NCBI GenBank assembly: GCA_022984795.1
Contig: JALIHJ010000040.1
Location: 186,001 to 250,000 of the forward strand
DNA from: Fabrea salina
Taxonomy: Eukaryota > Ciliophora > Heterotrichea > Heterotrichida > Fabreidae
Length of the DNA: 64,000 nt
Reading direction: 5' to 3'
The position numbers and the translations under genes were made by a program. The notes beneath the pieces were generated by a model. The model did not search any database. It had not been told where the DNA came from and saw only the letters and a program-made list of their open reading frames with translations. Positions within the stretch are counted from its first letter, which is position 1. Every line of letters starts with the position of its first letter. Positions 1-9,015 of the stretch are shown one piece after another.

Positions 1-1269
1 TGCTTTGTGTTTTTAAACAAAGACTTTCTTCTACAAGAACTGTTTAGTATCTTAGAACTTACCCAAACACTGCCTTTTGAACCAAAAACTTTTTTAGCGT
101 TTAGTTTCTTTGAAAACAGTTTTGAAGTTTGGACTTCTTTCAAAAAGCTAATGAAGGTGTTAGTAAACTACGAACTCCAGGATGAGTTATTGTCACTCAG
201 TAAAACTCTAGAGTCTTTTGAAGAAATGCTTAAAGTGTCTTTGCTTTTAAGCTTCAACTGCATTGAGGTGTCTGTAAATATCCTTGAACAACTTTTATTC
301 AGGCAAGGCAACTCGTTAATCGGCCACTGCAAGCTTGTTTACTACAACTTAATTCAAATTCAGTTTAAGCATCAAAGTATAAGTGAACTAAGCTACATAG
401 AGGGGTTGCTGCACTCAGGAGACTACCCTTGTATTAAAGACACCCTTTCTGAACTAGTTCCCAAACACAAAACTGACTTGACTCAACTCCTCCTAAACAA
501 ACAAAAAGTTACGACTCTAGACAGAATAGCTCACTCCATCACTAGTTACACACACTTCCAAAAACAAGACACTCACCTGTTTTTGCAAGAAGCTCTTCAC
601 CAACTAGACCAGACTCCTAAGCACTCTTATGCTTTTAAGCTTACTTACTTAGACTTTTTTCTAAAAGTGACTCCTCACTTAAACACTCCAAAAGCCAACA
701 TTTACAGGCACATGTTGCTAGCAATCAGACCTAACCTTTCCTCCAGAGTTTCTTCTCTTGACAACAGAAAACTAGTACTTAAGACCCTCCAAGTTTTCAA
801 AGAAAGTATGCCTCAGATCCACAACAAAGAAATTGACTTAAACGAAAAAGGCACCTTTTCAGTTGAAGAAGAACCTAACGTAAGGATTCCTAATGCTTTG
901 GCTTACTTAGCTTGTGAGTACTTGCCTGCTTTAGTAAGGTGCTTTAAGTGCTTGATAGAAGCCAACTGTTTAGGGATCTCAGCAGTGTGCATTGAGATTT
1001 TTAAGATACTAGCAAAACTCCAGCCTGAGTTTTGGGTCACTGAGCAAAGGTTTTACAAAAAGGTTTACCCACAAGTTAAGTTTTTCCTAACAAAAGTCCC
1101 TAGCTCACAGCATTTCCAAATTGAAATTAAAAAGAAACTTTTTGAGTTACTCCACTTAGTCGACAAAAGATGCATTGACCACACAGAGTTACTCCAAATA
1201 CTCCAAAGTTACCAGTCCCCAAAGTTAAGCTACTTGACAGGGCCTTTCTTAACTCTAAAAAATAATTAA
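1..1269 (+). CDS. 5'-truncated helical-repeat protein, unknown function
   Basis: This is the 3' part of a gene whose start lies left of the window: the frame is open from base 1 with no initiating ATG in the first codons. About 420 residues are visible. They are rich in Leu, Phe and Lys and look like stacked amphipathic helices of ARM/HEAT type, for example the stretch around NALAYLACEYLPALVRCFKC, but I recognise no family. It ends in TAA, and the A of that stop is also the A of the next gene's ATG (TAATG), so the two genes share one base. Confidence 0.7.
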   Translation, partial: CFVFLNKDFLLQELFSILELTQTLPFEPKTFLAFSFFENSFEVWTSFKKLMKVLVNYELQDELLSLSKTLESFEEMLKVSLLLSFNCIEVSVNILEQLLFRQGNSLIGHCKLVYYNLIQIQFKHQSISELSYIEGLLHSGDYPCIKDTLSELVPKHKTDLTQLLLNKQKVTTLDRIAHSITSYTHFQKQDTHLFLQEALHQLDQTPKHSYAFKLTYLDFFLKVTPHLNTPKANIYRHMLLAIRPNLSSRVSSLDNRKLVLKTLQVFKESMPQIHNKEIDLNEKGTFSVEEEPNVRIPNALAYLACEYLPALVRCFKCLIEANCLGISAVCIEIFKILAKLQPEFWVTEQRFYKKVYPQVKFFLTKVPSSQHFQIEIKKKLFELLHLVDKRCIDHTELLQILQSYQSPKLSYLTGPFLTLKNN

Positions 1270-1619
1270 TGGAAGCATACTACCATAAACTTTCACCAGA
1301 AGAAAAACAAATACTTAAAGACTACCAGCAAAGACTAACTGCTTCTAAAAGCTCCCCTAGGTACACCTTAAACACTCCACGTTCTCACAGAGTGTTAACT
1401 GAACCAGCTTCACCTAGAGTCTCTTTTTCAAAGCACCTTCCTTCTACAGTAGTCTCTTCAGAACCATCTTTGTACACCCAAGAAGGTCCTAACTTAAACC
1501 ACCCCCAACTTAAAACTGAACTAGTGAAACTTCTGCAACTAGCTAACAGTCACTTGCACTTGCAAACTGAACTAAACAAACAAGGAAGCAAACTACTCAG
1601 TAACTTTAACTACGCTTAG
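1269..1619 (+). CDS. Small hypothetical protein overlapping the upstream stop codon
   Basis: A 116-residue protein beginning MEAYYHKLSPEEKQ. A helical N-terminus is followed by a Ser/Pro/Arg-rich linker (about 28-75) and a C-terminal Leu-rich helix. I do not recognise it. The only usable ATG overlaps the preceding TAA by one base, so its promoter must lie inside the upstream gene or the two are co-transcribed. Its 3' end overlaps the convergent coiled-coil gene by 14 nt. It could instead be an extension of the upstream gene, but no GT-AG 15-mer bridges the stop. Confidence 0.55.
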   Translation: MEAYYHKLSPEEKQILKDYQQRLTASKSSPRYTLNTPRSHRVLTEPASPRVSFSKHLPSTVVSSEPSLYTQEGPNLNHPQLKTELVKLLQLANSHLHLQTELNKQGSKLLSNFNYA

Positions 1620-2439
1620 GTGTGCCTGCTTGGTGTGGGTAAGGAATTATTTCTTGTGAGGTGTCTAAAGGCCCCACACTTCTGCTTGACAAGTCTCCGT
1701 AAGAAACGTCACTTCGGTCAGTGTCTAAGTCCAACTCTGCCCTTAAAGGCCTAACTCCCAACTCAAAGTTGTCTTTATTCTTTTGAGCCATATCAGTGTA
1801 CATCTTTTTGTACTTTTGTAACTCGCGTTTGCACATCCTCATCTGCTGCTTAACGTACTTAAGTTCTGACTCCAAAAGCCTGACTTTGCGTTTTTCTCCA
1901 GTGGCTTCCCTTCCGCTTTCACTGTCGCTCGAAAAAGAAGAGTCTATGTTGTCTTCTTGGGCACTTTCATTCTGAGTAGAGTCGACGTCTGACACTGACC
2001 TGCTTCTGCTCTCGACTATTCTTTTTAGCTCGCTGTTTAGTTTTTACAGTTTTTCAGAAAAGGCCCTGGCTAGTTCTCTGCTCATAGAGTTGATGATGAA
2101 CTCTTGTTCTTGTTCAAGCTCGCTTTCGAGTTCCACTTTTTCTTGTATGAGTTTGTGGAGTGTTTTTTGGAGGGCCATGGTGATGTTTTCTTCTTCGCGT
2201 TCCACTGTATTGAGGAAGGCTTCTTTTTCCTAAGTGGAGTTTACTTTTTGCAGAGTTCTGAGTTTTCGGGAGAGGTCGATTGACATCCCTGTGGCTCCTT
2301 GAGTGAGTTCTCTTAGCTGAGTAGTACTTACGTAGCGGTTCTTTTCTTCTTCAGTTAGTCTGAGTTCCTCTTCGAGGTCTCGGTTCTTTTTTTGTTCCTT
2401 CTCTAAAGCTGTGCGCAAAGCTTGCAATTCTTCTTCCAT
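1606..2439 (-). CDS. Coiled-coil protein with two 15-nt introns
   Basis: Three exons join in frame to about 267 residues. The start MEEELQALRTALEKEQ leads into a long Glu/Lys/Leu coiled coil, followed by a Ser/Asp-rich acidic segment and a second basic coil; the C-terminus is PKRS. Exons are separated by gtaaactccacttag and gtaaaaactaaacag, both 15 nt with A at position 10. Removing them restores ...LQK-EKEAFL... and ...SEKL-ELKR... without a frame change. No domain beyond the coil is recognisable, so a structural or cytoskeletal role is only inference. It shares a 47-nt divergent spacer with the next gene. Confidence 0.75.
2033..2047 (-). other. 15-nt intron (coiled-coil gene, second)
   Basis: Reads gtaaaaactaaacag on the minus strand. 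Splicing gives GAA AAA CT|C GAG CTA and continues the coiled coil. Confidence 0.8.
2230..2244 (-). other. 15-nt intron (coiled-coil gene, first)
   Basis: Reads gtaaactccacttag on the minus strand. Unspliced, its last codon is an in-frame TAG; splicing joins LQK to EKEAFL. Confidence 0.85.
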
Positions 2440-2486
2440 TTATAGCACAAAAGATTTGTTTTGAATGCTTTAATATAATTCTAGAC
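2440..2486. promoter_or_regulatory. Divergent promoter spacer, 47 nt
   Basis: The only sequence between two divergent ATGs. It is AT-rich and contains taatataattctag just before the plus-strand ATG and the complement of a TATAAAT next to the minus-strand ATG. A promoter role is inferred from position. Confidence 0.4.
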
Positions 2487-2945
2487 ATGGAAGAAAAACT
2501 AACTCCTAAGAGTGCTGGAGACATCCTCACTCAACTCAGAAACGGAGGCGCCAAAGAAATGATCTCTAACGCCTGGAAACCTAGGTCCGCCACTCGGGGC
2601 AACTCCTCAACTCGAAGAGTCATAGCTGACCAACGTGATGCAGACACCTTTTTAACAGAAGCTCACACTAACGAACTTGAGTTTTCTCAACTTGACTTAG
2701 AAAACACTGAACCCTACTTTGAAGACTTTTTAAAACAAATAGAGTCAATGTCCAGTACTATGAAGCAGGGGCGCGACGACCTTGCTGAGCTCAGGAAAAG
2801 AATTTCAAGGTGCCAAAAAAGCATAGACATCCAAAGTGCGAACTACAGCAGTATCGAAAAGTCTTTTAAAGAAATTCAGTCACAAAGCAACTCTATGGAG
2901 CAAAGGCTGCGGACTACTAACTCTTTCTTCACTACTGAAACTTAA
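2487..2945 (+). CDS. Small coiled-coil protein, unknown
   Basis: 152 residues starting MEEKLTPKSAGDILTQLRNG. A basic, Ser/Arg-rich N-terminal third is followed from about residue 55 by an acidic helix and then a continuous coiled coil (about 75-145) that ends near RLRTTNSFFTTET. No family is recognised; the layout resembles small tethering or dynactin-type subunits, but that is only a resemblance. The following 130-nt gap carries a 7-bp hairpin (AAGTGCT/AGCACTT, 9-nt loop) at 2969-2991. Confidence 0.65.
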   Translation: MEEKLTPKSAGDILTQLRNGGAKEMISNAWKPRSATRGNSSTRRVIADQRDADTFLTEAHTNELEFSQLDLENTEPYFEDFLKQIESMSSTMKQGRDDLAELRKRISRCQKSIDIQSANYSSIEKSFKEIQSQSNSMEQRLRTTNSFFTTET

Positions 2946-3075
2946 CTAAACCTTAAATGTTAATTTAAAAGTGCTCTGAAACTCAGCACTTACAAATCAT
3001 TTTTAGTTAGGATAACTGACAACACTTACTAGGAATGGTCCGTTGATTTATATTTAATTTCCATAGTTATAATAT

Positions 3076-4974
3076 ATGAACCCCGAGGTTTCAACATACA
3101 TCTCCAAACTGACTTCTTCAATCATCAAAAATTCGTTAGACGAAAAACTCCCCAAGTACCCCCTGCAGGTTTCCTCCATCATGAGTTCTAAGAAATCCAG
3201 CACTCCTTACTACTTAGAAACTGACTCCAGCGACGAAGAACAAACCACCCGTTTGTCTTTCAATTCCGTAGAAATCCAGACAGAGATTTCTTGGCAGAAA
3301 CTCTTAAAAGAAAAAACCAAGAAAATCAAAGAACTCGAACAACAAGTCCAGAAACTCACTACCAAATCCAAACCCCCAACCCCTACCAAATGGACAATAT
3401 TCAGCAAAAAATCCTCCCTTGCTCTTCCAGAAGGCGAACCTCAGGTTGAAACTTGCTCAGACATGATATTTAGTTCTAAAAAAACTCCTTTGGTCATAGA
3501 AACCCTTTTCGACAAAGTCTGGGGTTTGGAAAACTTAACTCAGTCAAACAAAGAAAACTTTTTCCCTCCTCTAACAGGCAGCCGCAGAAGCACTCCTATG
3601 ACTGAAAACAAAAAAAGCCTTTTCAGCCTAGGCGACGAAATCAAACCTGAAAACTTAGAGTCTTTTTTTGAAGAAACTCCTTTGAAGGTCGAAAACTTAG
3701 AATCAAACCCCTTCGCAGCCAACCATCGTCAAGAAAGTGACTTTGTAACTTCTCGGTTCCAAGAAGACGACAAGTCCACCAACGAAAACTCAATAATCAA
3801 ACCTAAGAAGAGAAAACGTATAAGTGAAGAGTCCAAGTCCCGGTCAATGCATGAGCACAGGTTCTCCCCTGAATCACTTCAAGAGTCCATCAACACCAGG
3901 GAGTCTTCAATCAAGGTTTCTCCTTTCCCCATGCCCCGACTCAGCATCAGCTCTTACAAGCCTGTGCTTCAAAGCCACAAACCCCAAGAACCCCAAAACA
4001 AAAAGTACACTCCAAGGAGGTACCGCAAGTTCATTACAAACCCTCGAAAAGAATCCATTGGTCAAAAGCTTCAGTTCTACTCTGACCAAAAGAAAAGAGC
4101 CAAAACTACCTCTAAAAACCGAAACGAAGGCTCGCGTAAAGAAGTTAAAACTGCTGACCCTAACAAGCAGAGACTGGACAAAAAGCCTCCTCTAGACAAC
4201 TCAAACATTATAGACGAGATACTTTTTGACACCTCTGACAACGGCAAGGAGTGGCCAGTCCTAATGAACAAAATCAAAAAAAGACCTGACCTGATAAGCA
4301 AGTACCTAAAGTCGTCCTCAACTCCCAAACAAGCAAAAAGCATCCGACTAGGCTCTAAAAAAAGTTCCTCTGTTGAAAGAGGAAAAATACTTAAGAGGGG
4401 CTTGTTTTTAAAAAACAAAAGTTCTGACCCTGACTGGGCCAACTCAGAACTAGAAAAGTCTTTAGCGACTCAAAAAAACTCCCCTATAATGACCACCTCT
4501 GAAATCCAGAGTTACCTTTCTAAGCCCATAGAACAACTTCCTTTTGAAGACTTCAGTAACTTGTTTTCCAAAGCTGTGCTTTCGCTTGAAAAAGTTAACT
4601 CTGAGTTGTTTTTGCCTCAGTGCGCAACACCAGCCTTTTCAGCAGAAGCCCTTCAAGAAGTTCTGAAGAAACTCTCAAAAACCCTGAGCTCACGGGCTTT
4701 GACTATGTCTGTTCTGAGAGTAATTCACAAACGCGAAACCATACTATCAAGAATTCAAACAGCTAACCACTTAAGCAAGGACTCCAGAATCATGCAACTT
4801 TACGCAGACGCCAACCAAGAGCTCCAGCAAAACCTAGTCTTTTGGAGACACTCCGAACTCCCTTTTGAAAGCTTTATCTACAAAGGAGAAGACTACGCAA
4901 GTAAGATGAGGCAAGACAACAGCGAACTGGTTAAAAGGAACCCAGAACTCAAGGACTACTACTTAGAGATTTAA
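3076..4974 (+). CDS. Large disordered basic protein, unknown
   Basis: 632 residues, Ser/Lys/Pro-rich and mostly disordered. There is a short coiled coil near residues 75-95 (KIKELEQQVQKL), many basic patches such as KKRKR near 242-248 that could be nuclear signals, and a more structured helical C-terminal domain (about 470-632) with the segment LQEVLKKLSKTLSSRALTMS. I do not recognise the family; the C-terminal region is the best query for a homology search. The last 12 nt overlap the end of the convergent gene. Confidence 0.65.
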   Translation: MNPEVSTYISKLTSSIIKNSLDEKLPKYPLQVSSIMSSKKSSTPYYLETDSSDEEQTTRLSFNSVEIQTEISWQKLLKEKTKKIKELEQQVQKLTTKSKPPTPTKWTIFSKKSSLALPEGEPQVETCSDMIFSSKKTPLVIETLFDKVWGLENLTQSNKENFFPPLTGSRRSTPMTENKKSLFSLGDEIKPENLESFFEETPLKVENLESNPFAANHRQESDFVTSRFQEDDKSTNENSIIKPKKRKRISEESKSRSMHEHRFSPESLQESINTRESSIKVSPFPMPRLSISSYKPVLQSHKPQEPQNKKYTPRRYRKFITNPRKESIGQKLQFYSDQKKRAKTTSKNRNEGSRKEVKTADPNKQRLDKKPPLDNSNIIDEILFDTSDNGKEWPVLMNKIKKRPDLISKYLKSSSTPKQAKSIRLGSKKSSSVERGKILKRGLFLKNKSSDPDWANSELEKSLATQKNSPIMTTSEIQSYLSKPIEQLPFEDFSNLFSKAVLSLEKVNSELFLPQCATPAFSAEALQEVLKKLSKTLSSRALTMSVLRVIHKRETILSRIQTANHLSKDSRIMQLYADANQELQQNLVFWRHSELPFESFIYKGEDYASKMRQDNSELVKRNPELKDYYLEI

Positions 4975-5133
4975 CTCTTTTACTAACTTATTAACTAAAC
5001 TGTCACCTAAGTTGTCAGGTGGCTTTTCTGACTCAGGAGTGTAGTACTCAATGTCAGCTTCTTGCAAAAGGACCTCCCATCTATCTTGTTCAGTAGTTGG
5101 TTTCTTTTTGTTTTTGACTAAAGCGCATCCCAT
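4963..5133 (-). CDS. 56-residue protein with acylation-type N-terminus
   Basis: The start chosen is the ATG giving MGCALVKNKKK; upstream in-frame sequence belongs to the divergent syntaxin gene. Gly2-Cys3 followed by a Lys cluster is the classic layout for N-myristoylation plus palmitoylation, so a small membrane-attached peptide is likely. The remainder is acidic (QDRWEVLLQEADIEYYTPES) and ends in a short helix. It overlaps the 3' end of the preceding gene by 12 nt. Its ATG lies only 15 nt from the syntaxin ATG. Confidence 0.6.
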   Translation of the reverse strand: MGCALVKNKKKPTTEQDRWEVLLQEADIEYYTPESEKPPDNLGDSLVNKLVKELNL

Positions 5134-5148
5134 AGTTAATATCGGGAA
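5134..5148. promoter_or_regulatory. 15-nt divergent spacer between start codons
   Basis: The sequence agttaatatcgggaa is all that separates the ATG of the acylated peptide gene from the ATG of the syntaxin gene. Any promoter elements must sit within it or inside the coding regions. Confidence 0.4.
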
Positions 5149-6012
5149 ATGATTGACAGGTTCCAAGAATTCAAAATACTCGTGAAACAACCCTCTCACG
5201 AAGTAGACTTACAAGCACAGTCCCATCCTTTCATGCTCAGAATAAAAGAAGCCCAAAAAGCCATAGAACGAGTTAACAAAAACAGCCAACAAATCAAACA
5301 CCTAGAGTCAGAGTTCAACAAGTCAGCCACTCCTGAACAAGAACTTAACTTCAACAAGCAGATGAAACAAATAGTCCAAACCAACAAGCAAGACCTCAAC
5401 TCTGTAAGGGACACAGTGGAAAGCCTTGGAAAAGAACTTGAAGAAGAAAAAACCAAACAAGGAGAAGTAGAGTGCAGAATGCACGTAACTATGCACGCTA
5501 CTCTAGCTAAGCAGTTCCAAGAAGCCCTGCGCAGTTCTGAAAAAGCACAGGACAACTACTACCAAGCAGTCAGGAAAAAAACCGCCAATCAACTCCGAAT
5601 GGTGGACGAAAACATTCCTGAAGAGGTAATCGAGCAGTGCATGGAAAACCCACAACAAGCCCAACAAATAGTTAACTCCAAAATGATGGGAGCCCACACT
5701 GAGATTATCCGAATGGTCCACAGTATTGAAGAAAGACTGGAAGACATCAAAATGCTTGAACAAAACGTCAACATCATGCACAGAATGTTTCTGGACCTAG
5801 CAGCTTTAGTCCACTCGCAAGGAGAAATACTTAACTCCATTGAAAAACATGTAGACAACGCAACTAACTACGTTGAAAAAGGCGTCAACGCGCTAGAAGA
5901 AGCCAAAAAGCACCAACAGAGCTCTAGGTGGAAGAAGTGTTGTTTGTTGGTAGTTTTGTTGGTGATTTTACTAGTTATTGTGATTCCCACTATATCATTA
6001 ACTGCTTTTTAA
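5149..6012 (+). CDS. Syntaxin-like Qa-SNARE
   Basis: 287 residues with the layout of a plasma-membrane or endosomal syntaxin: an N-terminal helical Habc-like region (about 15-160), a SNARE motif (about 195-255) with the central-layer Gln near residue 224 in LVHSQGEILNSIE, a basic RWKK juxtamembrane patch with two Cys that could be palmitoylated, and a C-terminal membrane anchor (CCLLVVLLVILLVIVIP). Qa-SNAREs pair with other SNAREs to drive vesicle fusion. Assignment to a syntaxin subtype is not possible by eye. The stop is one base from the convergent mitochondrial L12 gene. Confidence 0.9.
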   Translation: MIDRFQEFKILVKQPSHEVDLQAQSHPFMLRIKEAQKAIERVNKNSQQIKHLESEFNKSATPEQELNFNKQMKQIVQTNKQDLNSVRDTVESLGKELEEEKTKQGEVECRMHVTMHATLAKQFQEALRSSEKAQDNYYQAVRKKTANQLRMVDENIPEEVIEQCMENPQQAQQIVNSKMMGAHTEIIRMVHSIEERLEDIKMLEQNVNIMHRMFLDLAALVHSQGEILNSIEKHVDNATNYVEKGVNALEEAKKHQQSSRWKKCCLLVVLLVILLVIVIPTISLTAF

Positions 6013-6013
6013 A

Positions 6014-6706
6014 TTATTCGAATTCAACCTGTGCGCCAGCTGCAGTTAATTTGTCAGCAAGTTCTTGGTGAGAGTCTTTAGAAACGTTTTTGAACAGCAC
6101 AAGGGGTTCTTTAGCAATGCTTTCTACTCTTTCTTTGGCTTCTTTGAGTCCTAGGTTCATGGCGTCTTTCACAGCTTTGATGACTTTTACTTTCTGGTCT
6201 TGGGCGTAGCCTTTCAGTACCAGGTCGAAGGCTGTTTTTTGGGGTTTTTGTTCTTGTTCTTCAGGAGCTGAGGTTTCTAAGGGCGTGATTCCTTCAAAGA
6301 GCTCCCCTGAAAGGAGTTTGTGGAGGAACTCTGCAGGGTACCCACCTATTCCTAGGTCTTCAAAAGGTCCTTTTTCTGCCTCAATTTGGGTTTTCAGTCT
6401 GCCTTCTCGTGGCAAAAAGGAGTAGTTCCAGTCACTTATGTTCTTTTTTTGTCGGTACTTGTTTTTGAGGACTTTGAGTTCTAAGCTGTTCATTGAAAGG
6501 ATGTTGTCAAGTACCAAGTGGACTTTTTCTAGTTGTTCTTTGCTTAAGGAGTGTTTGAGGTCCCTTGCTTGTTGTTGGAAGTCTTCTGTGAACTGGGAGT
6601 TGAATTCTTCGTAAGCCTTTTGCATTTTGGCTTGGTAGTCTGAGTCTTTGGGCGAAGGGAGTGGTTTTAAGCTATAGAAAATACGTCTTCTAATGATGGA
6701 AAGCAT
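6014..6706 (-). CDS. MRPL12: Mitochondrial ribosomal protein bL12 (L7/L12)
   Basis: 230 residues. The N-terminus MLSIIRRRIFYSLK is Arg-rich and amphipathic, fitting a mitochondrial import signal. The C-terminal domain (about 160-230) matches bL12: FDLVLKGYAQDQKVKVIKAV, then GLKEAKERVESIAKEPLVLF and a terminal KLTAAGAQVEFE. bL12 forms the ribosomal stalk that recruits translation GTPases. It is longer than bacterial L12 because of the presequence and a central insertion. Its ATG is 9 nt from the ATG of the divergent HOOK gene. Confidence 0.9.
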   Translation of the reverse strand: MLSIIRRRIFYSLKPLPSPKDSDYQAKMQKAYEEFNSQFTEDFQQQARDLKHSLSKEQLEKVHLVLDNILSMNSLELKVLKNKYRQKKNISDWNYSFLPREGRLKTQIEAEKGPFEDLGIGGYPAEFLHKLLSGELFEGITPLETSAPEEQEQKPQKTAFDLVLKGYAQDQKVKVIKAVKDAMNLGLKEAKERVESIAKEPLVLFKNVSKDSHQELADKLTAAGAQVEFE

Positions 6707-6715
6707 AATTTAAAA
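6707..6715. promoter_or_regulatory. 9-nt divergent spacer (bL12 / HOOK)
   Basis: Only aatttaaaa separates the two start codons. Transcripts for both genes must start in or next to this A/T stretch, or inside the opposite coding region. Confidence 0.4.
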
Positions 6716-8989
6716 ATGACCGACTTGGAAAAGAGCTTAGTAGTTTGGGTAAGACTTACTTAGTTAAACAACAACAACTTAACCACTTCTTGTAGAGACT
6801 TAAGCGAACTAGCTGACGGAGTAGTTCTTAACGAACTGATGTTCCAGGTGTGTCCAAGGATCTTTGGGTTTTCAGGTCCCACCCAGTCTGATAGGAACTA
6901 CTGGCCTTTAAGGCTTGAAAACCTCCAAAAGCTCATGAAAGGTTTAAACGAGTTCTACGAAATGGAACTCCAAGTTGACTCTTCCCGAGTAGTTGGGTTT
7001 GTGGACTTAACAGCAATAGCTAAGAACCGGGACAAAGGCCACCTTGTAAGGTTGTTGGAGTTAGTTATGGGAGCTGTAGTTCAGTGTCAAGACAAAGAAA
7101 CCTACATTTCACGAATTATCAGTTTGAACGAAACTGTCCAGGCAGAACTGATGGTGTTTATTCAAAAGATCATGGACCGACTAGAAAACCCCCGGTCGCA
7201 AGAAGAGTCTAACTCCTTCAAAGAACAAAAAGACAACTTACTAGTGCAACTAGAAGAAGTCCAGAACTCTTTAAAAGACTCAGCTCGCAAAGAACAACAA
7301 CTCGAACTCGAAAACGAAAACCTACAACAAAAAGTAAAAGACTTAGAAACCGAAATGGAAAGACTCTCCAAACGACAAGGCTCCAAAGACATGTCCCTTG
7401 TGAGTATGGAACTCGAAGCCAAACTCTCCCACAAAGAAACCCTTATAAAAGACCTTCAGAGCCAAATAACTGACTTAAAAAAGAACTACGAAAACGAACT
7501 CACCCAACTCAAAGACGAACTGGACGTAGCTAACGAGCGCAACATCCAGCTGCAAAAGGCAGAAACTCAACTAGAACTCTACAAAAAAAGACTAGAAGAC
7601 CTTAACTCTTACAAAAGGAAAGTCAAAGAACTAGAAGAAGCCAAAAAAGAACTCCAAGAAAGACTAGAAGACAAAGAAACTGACACCAGCGGCACTCTAG
7701 GACTTAAAAAAAGCCTGAATTTCTACAAAGAACAACTAACTGCTGAAAAAGACAAGGCTGCTTCTATGTCTATCCAACTCGAAGACCGAGAAAAGGTCAT
7801 TAAGGAGTACCAAAAGTCCAAAAAGGAATGGGACCAACGCCGAAGTGTGCTAGAAATCAACATAAAAGAACTCCAAGACGAACTAGAACGAGTGCGCAAC
7901 AACCCCGACACGGCACGCGAAAGCGACGACTCCTTTTCAATCCACCGAGGTTTCATGACTGAACTTGAGGAACAAAACCAAAAACTCCTCAACGAGAACC
8001 AAGTACTCAAAGCCCAACTTGGCAACGAAAGCATCCTCAGTGACCTAAACCAACAAATCGACTCAGCTTTCAAAGAAAAAAAACTAGCTGAAGAAAAACT
8101 CGCAAAAGAACAACAAGACAAAAAGAAAACCGAACACTTCTTAAAAGAACTCCAACAAGAGTACACTGAGTACCAAGAAAACACCCACTCCAAACTAACC
8201 GAACTCCAAAAAGACCTAGAAGAAGTCCACCAAGAAAAAGAAAACTTGGCCCTCAAAGCCAAAGAACTAGAAGAAACCAAAAACATGCTTGAAACTCTCA
8301 ACGAAGAACTTGGAAGGATGAAGCAAGACAGAGATGCACACATTGCAGAAATGAAAAAACTCTTCAGAGAAAAAGACGAAGTCACCCAAAAGTTCATGGA
8401 AGCCAAAGAAGAAATCCACAAACTCCAAACCCAAATTGCCCAAAAAGAAGGCTTCTTAAAAGCCTCCGAACTCGACCGAGAAAAACTCGAAAACAAACTC
8501 CAAGAAGCCCAAGAAAGCGAAAGAATTGCTTTAAACGAGTTGGAAGTCCATAAAAACAAAACCCCTGTGCACAGTCAAAGCGAAGACAAAATTAAGTACT
8601 TAGAACTAGAAAGGGACGTCAACAAACTCAACAGCGAAGTGTCTTTACTTAAACTAAGTTTGAAGGAAAAAGACGAAGCAATTCACTCACTCAAACAAGA
8701 AAAAGAAAAAACCGAAGCTGAACTCAACCAGTCACTACTAAACGCCAAAGAGAACTTAAGTGCTTCCCACCAAGAAGAAATCCGCAGACTCGAAAACGAA
8801 CTTTCTGAAAAAGAAAACGAAATAAACTACTTGCAAAGCAGCAAAGAAGAAATGCAAAGTGCCTGGAACAAAGAAATGAAACTCATGAGTATGGTTCTGC
8901 ACGAAGTGGGTTTGGAGGTCATGAGAGTCAACCGCACCATGAAAGAAGACAAAAGCTTCATGAACCTCAAAAGGAACCGAGCTGCTTAG
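6716..8989 (+). CDS. HOOK-family microtubule adaptor
   Basis: The first exon (MTDLEKSLVVW) joins after a 15-nt intron to LNNNNLTTSCRDLSELADGVVLNELMFQVCP, giving about 752 residues. The N-terminal 160 residues are a calponin-like HOOK domain (LEKSLVVWL; LADGVVLNE), which in the family binds dynein light intermediate chain. From about 190 to 720 the protein is an almost unbroken coiled coil rich in Glu/Lys/Leu. HOOK and related adaptors link cargo to dynein-dynactin along microtubules, and a role in cortical or ciliary transport would be inference. CCDC88/Girdin relatives have the same architecture. Confidence 0.85.
6749..6763 (+). other. 15-nt intron (HOOK gene)
   Basis: Reads gtaagacttacttag. 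Removal joins TGG (Trp) to TTA AAC and completes the HOOK-domain N-terminus; A is at position 10. Confidence 0.9.
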
Positions 8990-9015
8990 TGTAAGTTTAA
9001 ATTATGGCTTTATAA

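Noticed and set aside
5149-5199. Longer start for the small MGC protein inside the syntaxin gene
   Set aside because: The extended version would overlap the divergent gene and hide the acylation motif.
7723-8559. Long open frame opposite the HOOK coiled coil
   Set aside because: Ser/Phe/Leu-rich shadow caused by Glu/Lys codon bias on the coding strand.
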